A DNA stretch of 64,000 bases from Caenorhabditis remanei. Taxonomy: Eukaryota > Nematoda > Chromadorea > Rhabditida > Rhabditidae. Numbering within the stretch: the first letter of the stretch is position 1; the number at the start of each line of letters is the position of its first letter. Both the position numbers and the translations under genes were made by a program. The stretch lies in contig NC_071331.1 of the NCBI RefSeq assembly GCF_010183535.1, positions 13,268,001-13,332,000 on the forward strand, in the 5' to 3' direction. Below the pieces are notes generated by a model. That model made no database searches. It worked only from the letters and a program-made list of their open reading frames with translations, and was not told where the DNA came from. Shown one piece after another: positions 1 through 12,285 of this stretch.

Positions 1-198
1 AAACATCACAGTGAACAACAACAAATGCACCAGAACATGTTCCTTCCAAAAGTTCCAAGTTCACTGAAATGGGGACGAATTGATTTGAGTAGAAATGCAC
101 ATAAACATCCACCTAAACTACACACATATCTTGAAATGAAAAATCAGGATCCAGAAGAATACAAGAATAGAAAAAATAATAAGTTCATTGCTTGGTAA
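1..198 (+). CDS. C-terminal end of an unidentified protein (partial at window edge)
   Basis: Frame 1 is open from the first base to a TAA at 196-198 and encodes 65 residues rich in His, Lys, Asn and Gln; the last residues are KFIAW. No transmembrane segment or known domain is visible in this tail, so no function is given. The gene enters from the left, and the true exon start lies outside the window. An AATAAA about 100 bases past the stop fits a 3' end here, which supports a real terminal exon. Confidence 0.55.
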   Translation, partial: KHHSEQQQMHQNMFLPKVPSSLKWGRIDLSRNAHKHPPKLHTYLEMKNQDPEEYKNRKNNKFIAW

Positions 199-300
199 AA
201 ATGGAATGTGAGTAGGAATGATTTTAGTTATTTAATGATCAGTAATCTCTTTTTCGGGTATTTTTCTCCAAAATATTTATTGTTTTGTTTCTTTTTCAAC

Positions 301-306
301 AATAAA
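301..306 (+). terminator. Polyadenylation signal AATAAA of the left-edge gene
   Basis: A canonical AATAAA lies 103 bases after the TAA at 196-198 in a T-rich context, and before the next + gene starts at 490. Confidence 0.6.
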
Positions 307-489
307 GATTTTCTTTCTCTTCTTTCGAATTAAAAAAAAAACTTCCTGATTTTGTTTATTTCTCAAAAATTAGAGTTTCAATCTGTTTCCCGTGGCATTT
401 TCCTTTTCTGAAAACTTCCATCCCCCTTCATGAGAGCTGAAACTTCATTCTTGCCACCTTCACACTCAAATCAAGAAGTGTAGAGAAGA

Positions 490-1734
490 ATGAATGCCTC
501 TTCTATATATGTTCTTGTCTCAATTATCTATGGTTTTCCATCCGTCTTACTGTATATTTTCTCATTTTTTGTTATCATCAATTTCCGAAAATCGTTCGAT
601 TCCTCATTTTTCAATCTTTATATCTACGATGGACTATTCAATCTATTCACTTATTTCAATGGTTTCGTGTTCTTGAGATTGAGTAGTATCACTTGTGACA
701 CGTGTTTCTTCGCCTCTTTCTTCAAAAATACAAGTGGAATTATTCTGAATTTCGTTGTCGCAATGACGTGGCACATGGCATATGTACAGTATGGGACTAC
801 TGTACTTATCTCTTCGAATCGGTTTTCTGTCCTTTTGAAATATAATGTACTTGAACCGGTGAGTTTCTCTGAAATAAAAAGCGAGTGAAGTTTGTAATTT
901 TCAGATTTGGAGAGAGTTCACTTGGATTCTTGTAATCTTGGTTTATTTCATGCCATTTCTAGACACTTATCGTTACTTTGTCCATACGGCTGAAATGAAA
1001 TATTATGAAGAAACGGAGGGATACACTCATATTTCGTCAGTGGTACGTTGTTTTTTCAGAAAAATCAAACGGAGTTTCGTTCGATTCATGAAATTCCCAC
1101 TGTAGTTTTTAAATGCTCGCATGTGAATCACATGCATTTCCGTTGATCTGGAAAAGTTCTGAGATCCTTTAACGACCCAGACGAGTCTTGGGAAAAGTCT
1201 CGAGGATCTGGGAACTGAAAATACTGAAATTCTGTTATGATTTCTCACGAAAAGTTGAAAAACATAGAATCTCACTTCAGCCTATCAACGACAGTTTTGC
1301 ATATCTCATCCCATTCATGATCATATCGACAATCTGTTCAGTTGCTTTGAATATTACGAGTCTTCTGTTCGTAAAACAAGTGAAACTTCGAAAAAAGAAC
1401 GAAGTGGAGAGTAATTTCTTAATTATCATGTCAATCACATGTACTGCACAGTTATTCGGAATGATTCTCAGTGTGTCGAGAGTGATTCTAGCAGGAACGA
1501 AAGTTGCAAACACGCTGGCTCAAATACTTCCATTTGTCAGTGATGGATTGACTCTGGTTCAACCATGGCTATTGGTTGTATTCTGTCATTCTGTGAGTTT
1601 GAAATTTGTGTTGATTGAGAATCAAGTGAATATTTAAGATTCGAGATAAAATGAGGATGACGTTGGGTTTGAAGAAGTCAAATGTTCAAGCAGCTTCCAG
1701 TCAAATCTTGAAAGCTCGCTCAATTACAACTTGA
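490..1734 (+). CDS. Serpentine (7TM) chemoreceptor, Srg superfamily, Srv/Srg-like
   Basis: Four exons, 490-858, 905-1042, 1281-1592 and 1639-1734, all joined in phase 0, give a 304-residue protein of normal length for a nematode chemoreceptor. It has about seven hydrophobic segments, starting with one at residues 8-28. Motifs recalling the Srg/Srv group are YDGLFN in helix 2, SNRFSVLLKY after helix 3, SNFLIIMSIT in helix 6 and FVSDGLTLVQPWL in helix 7, followed by a short basic tail. Such receptors act in sensory neurons, in the cilium membrane, through G proteins; the ligand is unknown. The subfamily is assigned from memory and could be Srg or Sru instead. AATAAA signals follow at 1797 and 1850. 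The gene looks intact. Confidence 0.8.
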
Positions 1735-2209
1735 TTGGAATCATCCCAGAATTTCCCATTGTGTTCATAATTCTTCTATCTGGTTGTGAGAATCAAAATA
1801 AAAAACGCCAATTTCAGAGAAAATCTTCAATTAAATAACGATAAATTTTAATAAAAAGTTCAACAAAAAGGAAACGTTTTGAGCAATAATCATACGAAAA
1901 ATGATGATGAATTCTACAATAATCTCTTGAAATTAGCACTTAAAAAAACAAAACAAATCATGAGGAAGAGAAAAGAAAAAAGGCACATCATGCACGCACA
2001 CACATATTTTGAAAGGGAAAAACTCAATAATTTAGACAATTTCAGAAAGAATTCTGGATACAAAAAAATGAAAAAAGAGGAATCACAGATTATTGCAAAT
2101 TAGAAATAAGGCATTATTATGATGTCAATTTACACCGAAAACACACAATAAGTAGAGAAAAACGCGGGAAATTTAGATATTTTTTGAAAGAAACATTTGA
2201 TAAGATGAC
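1735..2209. other. Intergenic: convergent 3' ends of chemoreceptor and bicd-1 region
   Basis: This contains the chemoreceptor 3'UTR with two AATAAA signals (1797-1802, 1850-1855) and A-rich DNA. The open frame at 1879-2103 is made of Lys/Asn codons, begins with TTG and shows no domain; I regard it as low-complexity noise. Confidence 0.6.
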
Positions 2210-2536
2210 TCATGGCATTGGTGATAAAAGAAAGATATAGACAGCCAGATAGATCAAAATTGGTGGAAGAGAAAAGAGAAAAATGACGAGTTGACAATCA
2301 GCAAATATTGATTGATTTCCCTCTTCTTCTTTTAATTTCAGTCTCATTCTCTCGATTTCAGCTTCCACTCTCATCTCTTCCATCATCAAATCAATCAATA
2401 ATTGGGGATCTTCTTCTTCATTTTTCAGGTCATAGGGCCACGTGGTGATGACGTGGCTCTTTTCTTCTCCATTATCTAATTGATTATCATTCGGATCTTC
2501 TGGTGTCGGCGTCCTTCTTCTTCTCACATCTGCCAC
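2210..2536 (-). CDS. Open frame with C-terminal membrane segment; small gene or alternative bicd-1 3' exon
   Basis: This 108-codon frame starts only 20 bases beyond the bicd-1 stop on the same strand. Its first codon is GTG and the frame stays open further upstream, so it is more likely an exon than a whole gene. It encodes an acidic, helix-prone region (residues 35-70, with many Glu and Met) and then a strongly hydrophobic stretch near the C-terminus (LVIFLFSLPPILIYLAVYIF), which would make a tail-anchored membrane protein. I found no clean splice site that joins it to bicd-1 in frame. It could be an alternative last exon, a separate gene using an internal ATG, or chance. Confidence 0.3.
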   Translation of the reverse strand: MADVRRRRTPTPEDPNDNQLDNGEEKSHVITTWPYDLKNEEEDPQLLIDLMMEEMRVEAEIERMRLKLKEEEGNQSIFADCQLVIFLFSLPPILIYLAVYIFLLSPMP

Positions 2537-2556
2537 GTCATCACCAGACCACCAGC

Positions 2557-5462
2557 TTACTGCTGATTGTCTCCCCTGCGTGGCCCTCCCCGTGAGCCCC
2601 CCGAAGGTGCCGGAGGGGCTGCTGACGATTGATTATTTGCTGGGTAGCGAACGGCTTTCGGAGGTTGATATGTCTGAAAATAGATGAGTTGTTTGTTGTA
2701 TTCTGAAAGTAAAGTAACCTCTCTCGTCGGAGCCTTTGTACTCGTTCTTTTGTATGTTTGCCTGTCTCTATCCATATCAACATCTTCCAATCGTTGAGTT
2801 AATGAGAGTTTCTGTTGGATAGCCAAACGAAGAAGTTGATTCAAAGTCTTCTTCTCTTCTTCATTTGCAGCTTTGTCTGCTTTCAAGTCCTCGACCTGAA
2901 AATTAGAAAAACTCTTTGCTATTTGAGACCAAATGAATGGAACTATAATCTCTGAGAAGGTTTGTTTGAAAAGGATAAGGCTGTTCATAAAATGAGGATC
3001 AGAATGAGAAACTTAGCTGTTGAACACTTACCTCTGATCGAAGTTCTTCACACTTCGCATTGAACATTGCTCTGTTCGAAGCGAACGTGGCAGCGTCTTC
3101 CTTCAATTGTTTCAGTTCTCTTCTCATCTTCTCCGTGATATCCATTTGCATTTTCTTTTCTGACTCGAACTTTTCTCTCATTGAACTCAATGCACTCTCT
3201 GCTGTCAACTTATTCGACTTCAAAACAGTTCTCAATGTCGAGATTTGATCTCTCTTCGTTGACAAAAGACTTCTCAATTTCATATTTTGCATCTCGATTT
3301 CATTTTCAGCACCACTTGCCATAACAGCTTGATTGAATGCTTGTTCGGATGTTCTTTTCACAACTTGAAGCATCTTTTTCAACGAATCCGTTGTTTCAGA
3401 AATTGGGTTTCCTTCTGAAATAAAGACAATTCTAGTAATTAGCTCATTCCGTTTTTCTACTTACCAGTAAGAATTCTCTGTCTCAAATCAGTCTCCGAAA
3501 GAACATCTTGAACCTTCACACTCGCCAATTTCTTCTCAATTTCTTTAGCGAAACTCGGTGCAATCACGAGACGATCAGAGTTCAATGGGATAGATCTAGA
3601 TGCATTTACATCTGTTTCTGTTCCACTTTCAACTCCTTCTTCTGCCAAAGAGACGCGTGGCACGTCTTCTGCGTTGTCACGCGCCAATTGGCGAAGTTTT
3701 TTGACAATCTCTTGTACATTTTTCTCTGTTGAAATTCCTTGATTCTGTGTCATTTGATGATAAAATTGGTATAGTTGGTCTGATGCTTGAATCATTGCGT
3801 CCTGGAACAGAAATTTTCTAAATTATTTCATTTCATTTAAATGCTCACCTGAGCAGCAGCCAACTGTGCATTTTTCTCTCCAGCTAATAACACGAGATAC
3901 CTCAAATCTGCCTTCAGAATACCAGATTTCTTCTCTTCTCCTTCTTTTTCATGACGATCCGTATCTCGAGCAGTATTTTGAAGTTTATCAAGAATCACAT
4001 CTTTCTGTTGTCGAGCATGCATGTAGTCGAGTTCATCTGGAATGTTCTTTTTGTTTTTCAATCATAATTTCAATCAAAAACTCACTAGTTGGTCGATGAA
4101 TATTGAGTGAATCTCCCAAAGCAGTGACGAATTCAATGAAAACCTTCTCTTTACTCTTCATTTCTTCCAAAAGTCCATCATTTGCAGCCTCCAATTCTCT
4201 CACTTTCACATCACTTGATCCTTGCAGCTCACTGAATAAATCACTTGCTCCAGGTTGTGGAGTTGGGAGGGTCCCGCCCTGAAATATAATAAAGTTAAAC
4301 TTTTAAGTCAAAAGTAGTCCAACCTCTTCCAATTCACAAATCCAATCATTGAGGGAACTGATATGTTCTGCAGCTTTCACTTGATCCAATTCTCTTTTCA
4401 TCGCCAATCGTTGATCTCTTTCCTGTTGTGCGGTTTGTAGAGCTTCTTCCAACTGAAAAAAATGTCATTTGAAGACTGAAAATCACTAAAAACCAAAACT
4501 GAACTCATCAAAAATATAGGAATTTGTATGGTATTGTTTCTAGTTTCCAACACTTTTCAATTCAAATGACCCAATAAAGTTTATGGTCTCTCAACTACCT
4601 CACACGATTTTTTCGTCACAATGAATTGGAGAATGTTCAGAATACTAACTTTGAGAGTGATTATTGGTTTCACTGATTGTTCCACGAAGTAAATTTTTAA
4701 TGGACCGTACAGATCAAAAGTAGAGCTTACTCACCTGTTTCTCAGCAATAATTCTAAGCATTTCGCTCTCTTCATTATACGATTTCAAGATGTGAATATT
4801 ATCTTCCAGTCGATTATTATCAATTTTCATTGATTCATAATCCACTTGACTCCCTCTTAAATTCGCAACAGTCTTCTGTAATCCAATATTTTCTTCTTCT
4901 AATTCCGAGTATTCAGCCATCAATCTCTGTTCTCTTTCTTTCGTTTCCTTCAATTCTGCTCTCAGTTTCCTCCGTTCATCTTCTAAAACTGCTCCAGAAT
5001 CCATTTCTTTCGAATGTTGCTTCTCAATTCTCTCTAATTCTTCCTTCTTCACTGCCAATTCTTGTTCTTTTTTCTTCAATTCCAATTCAAGTTTGGCAAT
5101 TCTCTGGAGGTATTCTTCTTCTTTTGCTGAACTTTCTTCCAGAAGTGATTCCTCATTTTCGAGTTCACTTCGAGTTGATCGTTGATGTTGGGAACGGTAT
5201 TCAGCAAGGGTCTAGAATCAAATAGGTTGTATTATTATTATTGAAAAGAGTCACAACTAACCTGATTAACCTTCTCCACCTCAGCTCTTGTCGAATCCAA
5301 ATCCGCCTGCATCTCATCCAATCGTTTTTGTAGATCATCCTTCTCCCCTAATAATTTTAAACCCGCAGCTGCTGCTTCTCGAATATCTTGACATTTCTGT
5401 TCATAACTTTGTGTCAGATCTTGATATTCATTCCGCAGTTTTTCAAGTTCTGCTTCAGCCAT
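2557..5462 (-). CDS. bicd-1: Bicaudal-D dynein cargo adaptor
   Basis: Nine exons (5262-5462, 4735-5211, 4324-4452, 4086-4278, 3849-4036, 3465-3801, 3032-3414, 2719-2895, 2557-2673) join in frame to 733 residues that are almost wholly coiled coil. The N-terminal coil has the BicD AAxGLxLLxEK-type motif (AAAAGLKLLGEKDDLQKRL), which in this family binds dynein light intermediate chain. The C-terminal coil is the cargo-binding block, with LRSLLSTKRDQI, LKEDAATFASNRAMF and LLRLAIQQKLSLTQRLED. The protein links dynein-dynactin to cargo such as Rab6 vesicles and nuclear-pore proteins. A Pro/Gly-rich tail follows. The last intron (2674-2718, 45 bases) has no stop and is a multiple of three, so read-through would add 15 residues. 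Confidence 0.92.
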
Positions 5463-5470
5463 TTTGGCTT

Positions 5471-5473
5471 CTG
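5471..5473 (-). promoter_or_regulatory. Likely trans-splice acceptor before bicd-1
   Basis: Reading the minus strand, TTATTCAG ends at 5471 and is followed by eight bases and the bicd-1 ATG. No upstream donor exon is evident, so this is best explained as a spliced-leader acceptor, and it supports the chosen start. Confidence 0.5.
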
Positions 5474-8400
5474 AATAATGAATGATGAGGAGTATTCGAG
5501 AAGCGGAAAAGAAGAGAAAAGAAGGAAGATTTCTGAATATGGGCGTGGTCGAAGGTGTTTAGTAGGTTCAATTCCCAAGCGGTGAATTTGCGTTTTGAAG
5601 AGAAAAAGGAGGGAGAGAGTGTCGAAAACTAATTGTATATTCATAAGGTTTTTCGTTTTCAACTGAAATAGTATGGATTTTGAGGAGAGTTTAGAGAAAA
5701 AGGTAACACTAGTTCCAGTAGAATTATGAAATGAAAAATTGACAAGAGATGGAGAAAGAGAGAAAAAAGAGTAGAGAATGGAACAAAAAACAAATAGAAA
5801 GAGATGGAAAAAAGAAGTGTTGGCTGACTGACCTGACACAAATATTGAGTGGTGTTTCGTTTTTTTCGTTCACTCGGCAGCAGCCAAAATCGACACAACG
5901 GGCGGGAGTTCTAATGCCTCCGCAAACGGTATGATTTGAGATGGAGGAGAGCAAAAGAAAGAAGGAACGACCGGAAATGAGAAGTTTTGGTGCATCCCAG
6001 ACTTCCGCTCGATAGTGAAATACAAATTGATGTAAAACGAGATTGGGAATCGAGCAATTTTGAAATGCAGTAGCTCATTTATCCGTGATCAGCTACATAA
6101 AGGAAGCACAACTGTTGTAGATTCTTTAAAACTTGAAAACATAGAAGAGATTTCCGATAAAATAGGATAAAATTTCGATTCTGACCATCACGAATTTACT
6201 GGTTACTGATGTAATCATAAAAACTTAAGTATAGTTTGAAATAGTAAACTTATCAATAATTCAGATTTATGTAAATTCTACTAAATACGTTTTGAGAAAC
6301 ATTTTTAATCACAAAACTTTTAAGAAAAAGAAAACCGAAGAACAGGATAGGATCTCACCAATCAGTTACAGTAAGCTTGTTCGAGTTGAAGTAAGTTTTG
6401 AGGATCATGGCAATTTCAGAGTGCGTTGTTTTGACTCTTTCATTTAAAATAAACAAACTTTTAAAAAGCCAGATAGTTTTGAAAAACGGACATTTTAATA
6501 AGCCAATCATAGCCAAACAAAAGAACGAAGAGCACGGGAGAAACCGTAAGAAAAATTTCTGTAGAAAACTAAAAGTTCAGATTTGATTCAGAAGTTGACT
6601 AAAAGCATAATAGCCAGAACACTTTCAACATTTTAAAGTTCATAAATTCCACTAAAAACCACAATTTCCCAGAAAAACCATTCAAAACGAAAATACTTGA
6701 AAGTATTGAAAAATAAGTTTTATGAAACATCGGCCACACACAAAATGTAGAAGAGATGCAATTTGAAACCAGTTGGGCAGAACCTTGGAAACGAGCAAAA
6801 AGAGATTTCATCTCATTCTCTCTGTTCACTCTTTCTCTTTTGCTCTCTAACTCTCTTTTTAAAACTAACACCCCGCTATATCTAAACGACCGCCCGCTGT
6901 CCACTGAGAAGTCTGGCTTCTCCCAAAGAGCATAACTCGGAGGGAAAAAGAGCACAAGTGTTGTGCTCTTTATGTGTGTGTGTCGGTCTATGCACAATCT
7001 CTCACGCTATCACTTCCACAAATATACAAATTTTGAATAAGACTGATAGGGGAGAATGAATGAAAGGAAGAGTGAGGACGGTTTGACTTTTTAGGTGAAA
7101 GGAATACTGTACGAAATTTCAAGAACTTTTTGAGAGCAAGAAGAAACATTTTTCAAAAAATCAGTTTATCTGCTTTGAAATCAGAACAAAATGTTGAACC
7201 TTGTTCTAATTTCCAAGACTTTCGAATTAAAAATGATTCATCTTTTCTCTAGATTTTTCTCTAAATGATCATCGACCTTGAGGAAGAAAAAGGGAGTAAA
7301 AGGTGGAGTTTTTGAATGAATGACCTCCTCAATCCTTTCTTTTTCCCGATTACGTTTTGACAGGAGGTAAATGAAAAAAAAGAAGAAAAAAGAGAAAGAA
7401 TGGGTTAAAGTTAAGATGTTGTTTTCCTAGTGAACAGCTAATATTTGGTTTAAATTGTATTCGTGAAGACAGATAAGAAAAATCAGAAGATTCCTGGAGC
7501 CAGAAAGGATTTCCTCCTATTTCTGACCATATGTGATGGTTTTGTAATGTTTGCTAACAAATCCATATGGATGATCGGAAAGGAAATAAGGAAATGGAAG
7601 AGAGATAGAGAAAAAGTGAATATGCACCAACCGTCTGTCAACAATGAGACGGGAATCCCATTGTGTTGTTGTCCCTGTTCTGGGACGGGAATGATGAAGA
7701 CACACGCAATCGGACGGAGACGAATTGAGGAGGAGAGAGCAAACTGGACAGTGAGGTGACAGGAATAATACGAGAGAACGCTTATTTTCATAGGGAATTA
7801 CGATTTACAGTTTTAGTTTTGGCGTGAAAAATAATGGAGAAGTAGTGATGTAGGTGGGTTTGGTTTGGATTTGATTCAGATACATCCTTTGGTATATTCT
7901 ATTAAAAGAGATAACTTTGATGTTCAGGAGTTGAATATTGCCTGAAAATTGGTACTCTGAAACGTCGTACTTGAGATTTGCGTTTTTTATTAGAAAAGAG
8001 GGGAAAACTCAGGCTAATATATTAATTTTCCAGATAGTTTTGATTCATTTTTGTCTCTTTTTGTGATAAAGTAATGTTGACAATCAAAAATATATTGTTA
8101 CTGATACTCTTTCCCTCTCTTTTGTTTTCAGAAAAATCTGAACACTGAAAACCATTGATACAGGGAATTTTATGAAGTAAACCCGGTGAATAACTCTTTA
8201 AATTTCTTTTTTAACCGAGATCACAGAGTTGTTCACTGGAATTATCTTTTTTTCATATAGATTTAGGTATTCTCCATATCAGTGAAAGAAACTATGCGTG
8301 TAAAAAACTATGCTTCCTAACTGACATTATTCAGATAAATCATCCCAAACTTACAAAAATAATCAGATTTTGGAGAATCACAGACGAATTTTTTATCGTT

Positions 8401-9223
8401 AGAACTAATGGATCGCTATCTTAAAACTCCAAAACTAAACAAAATTTTTCATAAAAAGAGAACAAAAATGAAAGAATTGCAATGGCAAGTCAAGAACGAC
8501 GAAAACCTTCCGGACGGAACTGAAGCGGTGGTAAAAGAGATGGATGAGGGATCGAATTAATACATAAAAATCAGAGAGACGCAGACAGTATCGGACAGGA
8601 AAGCGGGAGAGAGACCCTCTTCTTCTTCCCGTTTGTCTCTCTTCACTTCTTTTCGCTCTCATGATTTTTCGAGTTCTCTATTTTATCTCTTCTTCTTTTC
8701 ATCTCTCTTTCCGTTTTATTTTACAAAACGACGATGGCGGCGACCGCTTGCCTTCCTTCAGTTATTTCTCTCTCTCTCTTCGATCCCGCAGGTGTCTAAG
8801 TTTCTTTGATTTATATTGTATCTCAGTATATGGTATATATAGGTGTATAGTTATGTGTACATGTATGTATAATGAGGGAGAAACTTTGAAGAGAAAAAGA
8901 AGACGAGAGAGAGAGAGGAGATCGTACTATAAAGGATTACTCTGAAAATCAAAGAACCAGAATGCAAATTAAAAAGTCAATGAAAGAGGTCAATTCAGTC
9001 ACTCATCTACAGTACCCACAATTCTTGCTATGAAGCGTTTTTACAAACAGTGAATTTCCCAGACTAGACATTTCATCCATTCAATAAATTAGTTTCAATT
9101 CCAAAAAAAATCACAGATATTATGAGACTATTTCAGATTACAAATAATGAACAGCGGGGGTGGATAAAATACTTTGAATAAATAATGCAATTTCAGGGAC
9201 ATGGCAATGTGAAGGGGGAAAGA
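5474..9223. other. Long intergenic region upstream of bicd-1 and downstream of odr-8
   Basis: No convincing coding exon was found in 3.7 kb. The open frames here (for example 5749-5934, 7463-7759, 8661-8945) are built from GA/CT tracts or Lys/Arg runs without domain features or paired splice sites. Notable content: purine/pyrimidine-rich blocks at about 6800-6870, 8600-8680 and 8880-8930, typical of worm promoters, and the reverse complement of CTGCGTCTC at 8576-8584. Its position upstream of bicd-1 suggests it holds that gene's promoter and enhancers. Confidence 0.5.
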
Positions 9224-11513
9224 TTAGAAGGCATCATGTGGTGGTTGAGCAAGAACCATATTGTAGAAGTGGTCAGTGCTCCAGAAACTGGCTGGTTTCC
9301 ACGCACACCATCCCTTCGAAGTGATAGTCTTGATGTCTTCAGCTCCAGTGTAATGAGGATCCAAAATGAGGAATCTGTAATAGGAAATGGAAATAGACGT
9401 TCCAGTTTTCTGAGCAGCTCACTTTGTCTCTCCAGTAGTTTCGTTGAAATCGACTCCTAAAATAGTGTGTGCCAACATGTTTCCTCCAATCATAACTGGA
9501 GTTCCTGAAGTCTCGAAGTGACGAGCCAATTCACGAGCTCGCTCAACAACTTCTGCTCCAGAATTTGTAGCGATGAAGCGACATTCGAGCTCTGAAATGC
9601 TTAATGAGTGAATAATTGAAGATTTAAATGGAAATCTTACTGAGCAACTCATTGAGCACATAACTGATTTCAGTGCTACCAATCCACTGGCGCGAACCTA
9701 CAAATTTCTGCTCCTTGTCTCCAATATTGACAAGCGTCTGAAAAAAGTCAATTTTAAAAAGCAACAGTGTCATTGAATTCACCTGTTGAATATCCCGATG
9801 ACTTGGCACAGGCTTGTCAGTGTATCCATTCAAAATGAACCAACTCCAAATAGTTTGGAAACTACGATAAGCACATCCCCATCCGTTGTCATCAATTCCG
9901 TCTTGCATGTAATGATGATAGTTGTATGGACCATTGACAGTGGTCACCACACCAACTGGTTGATCTGTAATTTAGTGAGTTGAAGAGAGTCTATTGACTA
10001 TTTCCAACTTACAATTTGAAATCGACAAATGCGGTTCCCGAATGAGTTTCTTGTTGGTCAAACGGACACTGTCCGTGTGGAGAGCCAAGGATTGAGATAA
10101 CCGGAGACAAGGTTTGGAACTTGGTAGATTGAAAAACTTATGGAGACGGATGCGGTAGTTTCCTGTGAAAATATTAGTAGGTATGATATTTTATTCGAAA
10201 AATTGAGTTCCCACTTTGCTCATTTTCAGTCCACTTCAAAGGCAATTGAAGATGAAGAAGGGAAACCCATCCAGGTGGAAGATAGGTTGCTGATGTAGTT
10301 GTAGTGACACCGCGCTTAAAAAAGATATTGAGATTTGAGCTTTTTTTAAATTCTATTACCCCAGATCTAACTCCGTTGACAGTCACCATCATTGTGTTGT
10401 TTGACCGTCTATTGAATGCTTCACGAGCTCTTTTGTACAAATCGAATGAAGAATCACCGAAGAATGCTGGGAAAACAACATCGCCGATTGTAACGAGACG
10501 AGTGAAGTGCTTGTTATCTAGAAAATACATTTTGAAAAATTTAATGAAACAAATAAAGTAAACCTTTGGTAACCTTGACGGTTGGAACAAGCTTCTGATC
10601 TTCAGTATCATTTGAAGTGTCACGAGTGAGTGATTGCATGACTTGGAACTCGATGACATCCTGAAAAAAAAACACTTGAATGGAGAAAACATTTTCAATA
10701 CAATCAATTACTTTGTACGGGAGAGCTCCCTTGGTAAATTTGTCGAGATATTTTGGTTTAGCAGCTTCCTTCTTGTGCTCACGAATTACCAAACCGTGTT
10801 CGGCATTCAAGTGAGAGAAACGGAACGATGCCATCGAGAGTCTTTCGGCAGCAGATCTCGCGTCTTCTTGCTCACGTCCGGCACGAAGAGTCCACTCGAA
10901 TCCGATCTAAACAATCACTTTGTAATTCAGTTTCCGTGTAATATAGGTTCACCTTGCTAACACAGCTAGCTCCCTCCATGAGAACGTGTTCATTGTTGAA
11001 CATGACATTCTGATCCAAGAATTCGCTGATGTTTCGATTGTCGAGCATTTTCGATGACAGCTGGAGGGTGAATGTCCCGTTTCCGATGAGAGTAGATTGC
11101 CCGTCAATGTTCACATTTCCAACAAGTTCAATATCTATACGTAAAAATGTTGAACATGATCTCTAGAAAATTCTATATACCTGCTGACAAAGCGCTTTCC
11201 AAGAATTGCAAATTCGACTCGATCAAATCTTCTTTATAAGCGAAAAACACGTGAATGACCTGCTTCCGATCTTTCCGTCCGAAAACGAGCCCACCGATTG
11301 ATGTCTGTGCTTCTGTGACGTTGGATTTTGAGAAAGAACGTAGATTAGCGTAATTCTGTGAATATTTTTGTTCTCTATGACCTTTTTGAAATTTTTCCTC
11401 ACCTGGAACATGGCCTGCGTATCGATGAACCATAGTTCATTCACAACCGGTGTTGGAGATTGTGTAGCCATCTTAGTAGGTTTGATTAACGAAACAGTTT
11501 CGGAACCAGTCAT
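9224..11513 (-). CDS. odr-8: Ufm1-specific cysteine protease (UfSP2/ODR-8 type)
   Basis: Twelve exons (11403-11513, 11181-11355, 10953-11134, 10712-10906, 10564-10660, 10360-10517, 10215-10314, 10013-10162, 9783-9964, 9641-9737, 9423-9591, 9224-9374) join with matching phases to 588 residues. The C-terminal half is a peptidase C78 domain. The catalytic Cys is in [16 protein letters not shown], the oxyanion/substrate region is [13 protein letters not shown], and the catalytic Asp and His are in [10 protein letters not shown]. The enzyme matures the ubiquitin-like UFM1 and removes it from substrates at the ER. In C. elegans the orthologue also helps odorant receptors leave the ER. All active-site residues are present. 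The intron at 10661-10711 is stop-free and 51 bases long. Confidence 0.93.
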
Positions 11514-12285
11514 CGTTGTTTTGGTTTGCGACAACCGAGTATATTGGACTCTTAAAAAAGTAAAGTGTTTATGGATATTACCACGAGCTCGAAGTAAAAC
11601 AATTACAAACAATTGAGTATGTCATTTATACGACCAGCGGGCAGATTATGAGGATACATTAATTAAAACGAGAGATGAAACAATCGGAAATAATTTAAAT
11701 TCCATGCACAAGAGTAGAGTAATAAACATAGGGGGAAAGTTCGATCGATAATCGGAAGTGGGGAGAACGAGGCTAATAAATAAATTGAATTTGGCCATTA
11801 AGCTTATTGGAATACTGTGATTGTAGAGGAAGAGTAAGAAGGAAGAAATTTAAAATTTCGAAAACGTTTCTTAATCTTGAACTCCAACTAAACCCTAAAC
11901 AACATTATCACATTACAAAACAGGAAGAATCATTGCAAGAAAAGCCAACGATTAAAAAAAGTGAGTGCAAAAAAGCATTCAACGCTTTCCGTCGAACAGA
12001 AGGGGATAGAGACGTTGAAGGCGATCGATGAGTTTTTCTGAAAACAGAAACGAGTTAGAAGATTATGGGTATTTGTCGAAGGTTGTGTCGGTTGTCATGG
12101 GTTACCCGAGAGAGAGCGCGAAGAGCTCGAGCAGGTGATACGGGAGAATTATGATACGAAAGTAGGAGGTAGTATTGCTTTTTTGGCGTGGAAAAGAAAC
12201 CCGCTTCGCAGTTTTCTATGTCGAACTCAAATTAACAGGGAGGAGAACAATAAACAATCTGGACTATTGTTCCTAATTCGAATTC
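11514..12285. other. Intergenic between odr-8 and the TraB gene
   Basis: This is 770 bases between two minus-strand genes. The plus-strand frame at 11807-12031 is Lys/Glu-rich and has no domain. A TTTTTTAAG about 35 bases upstream of the odr-8 ATG could be a trans-splice acceptor. The gap is rather long for a standard operon, so odr-8 probably has its own promoter here. Confidence 0.45.

Noticed and set aside
2541..2783. Second minus-strand frame across the bicd-1 last exon
   Set aside because: It overlaps the conserved bicd-1 exon in another frame and is Arg/His-rich; a shadow.
5540..5600. tRNA-like text (GGGCGTGGTCGAAGG ... GGTTCAATTCCC)
   Set aside because: It has an A-box-like and a B-box-like stretch but only about 20 bases between them, and the T-stem does not pair; not a tRNA gene.
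8661..8945. 94-codon plus-strand frame rich in Phe, Ser and Arg
   Set aside because: It consists of TTTC/TCTC and GAGA tracts with no splice partners or domain; promoter-type low complexity.
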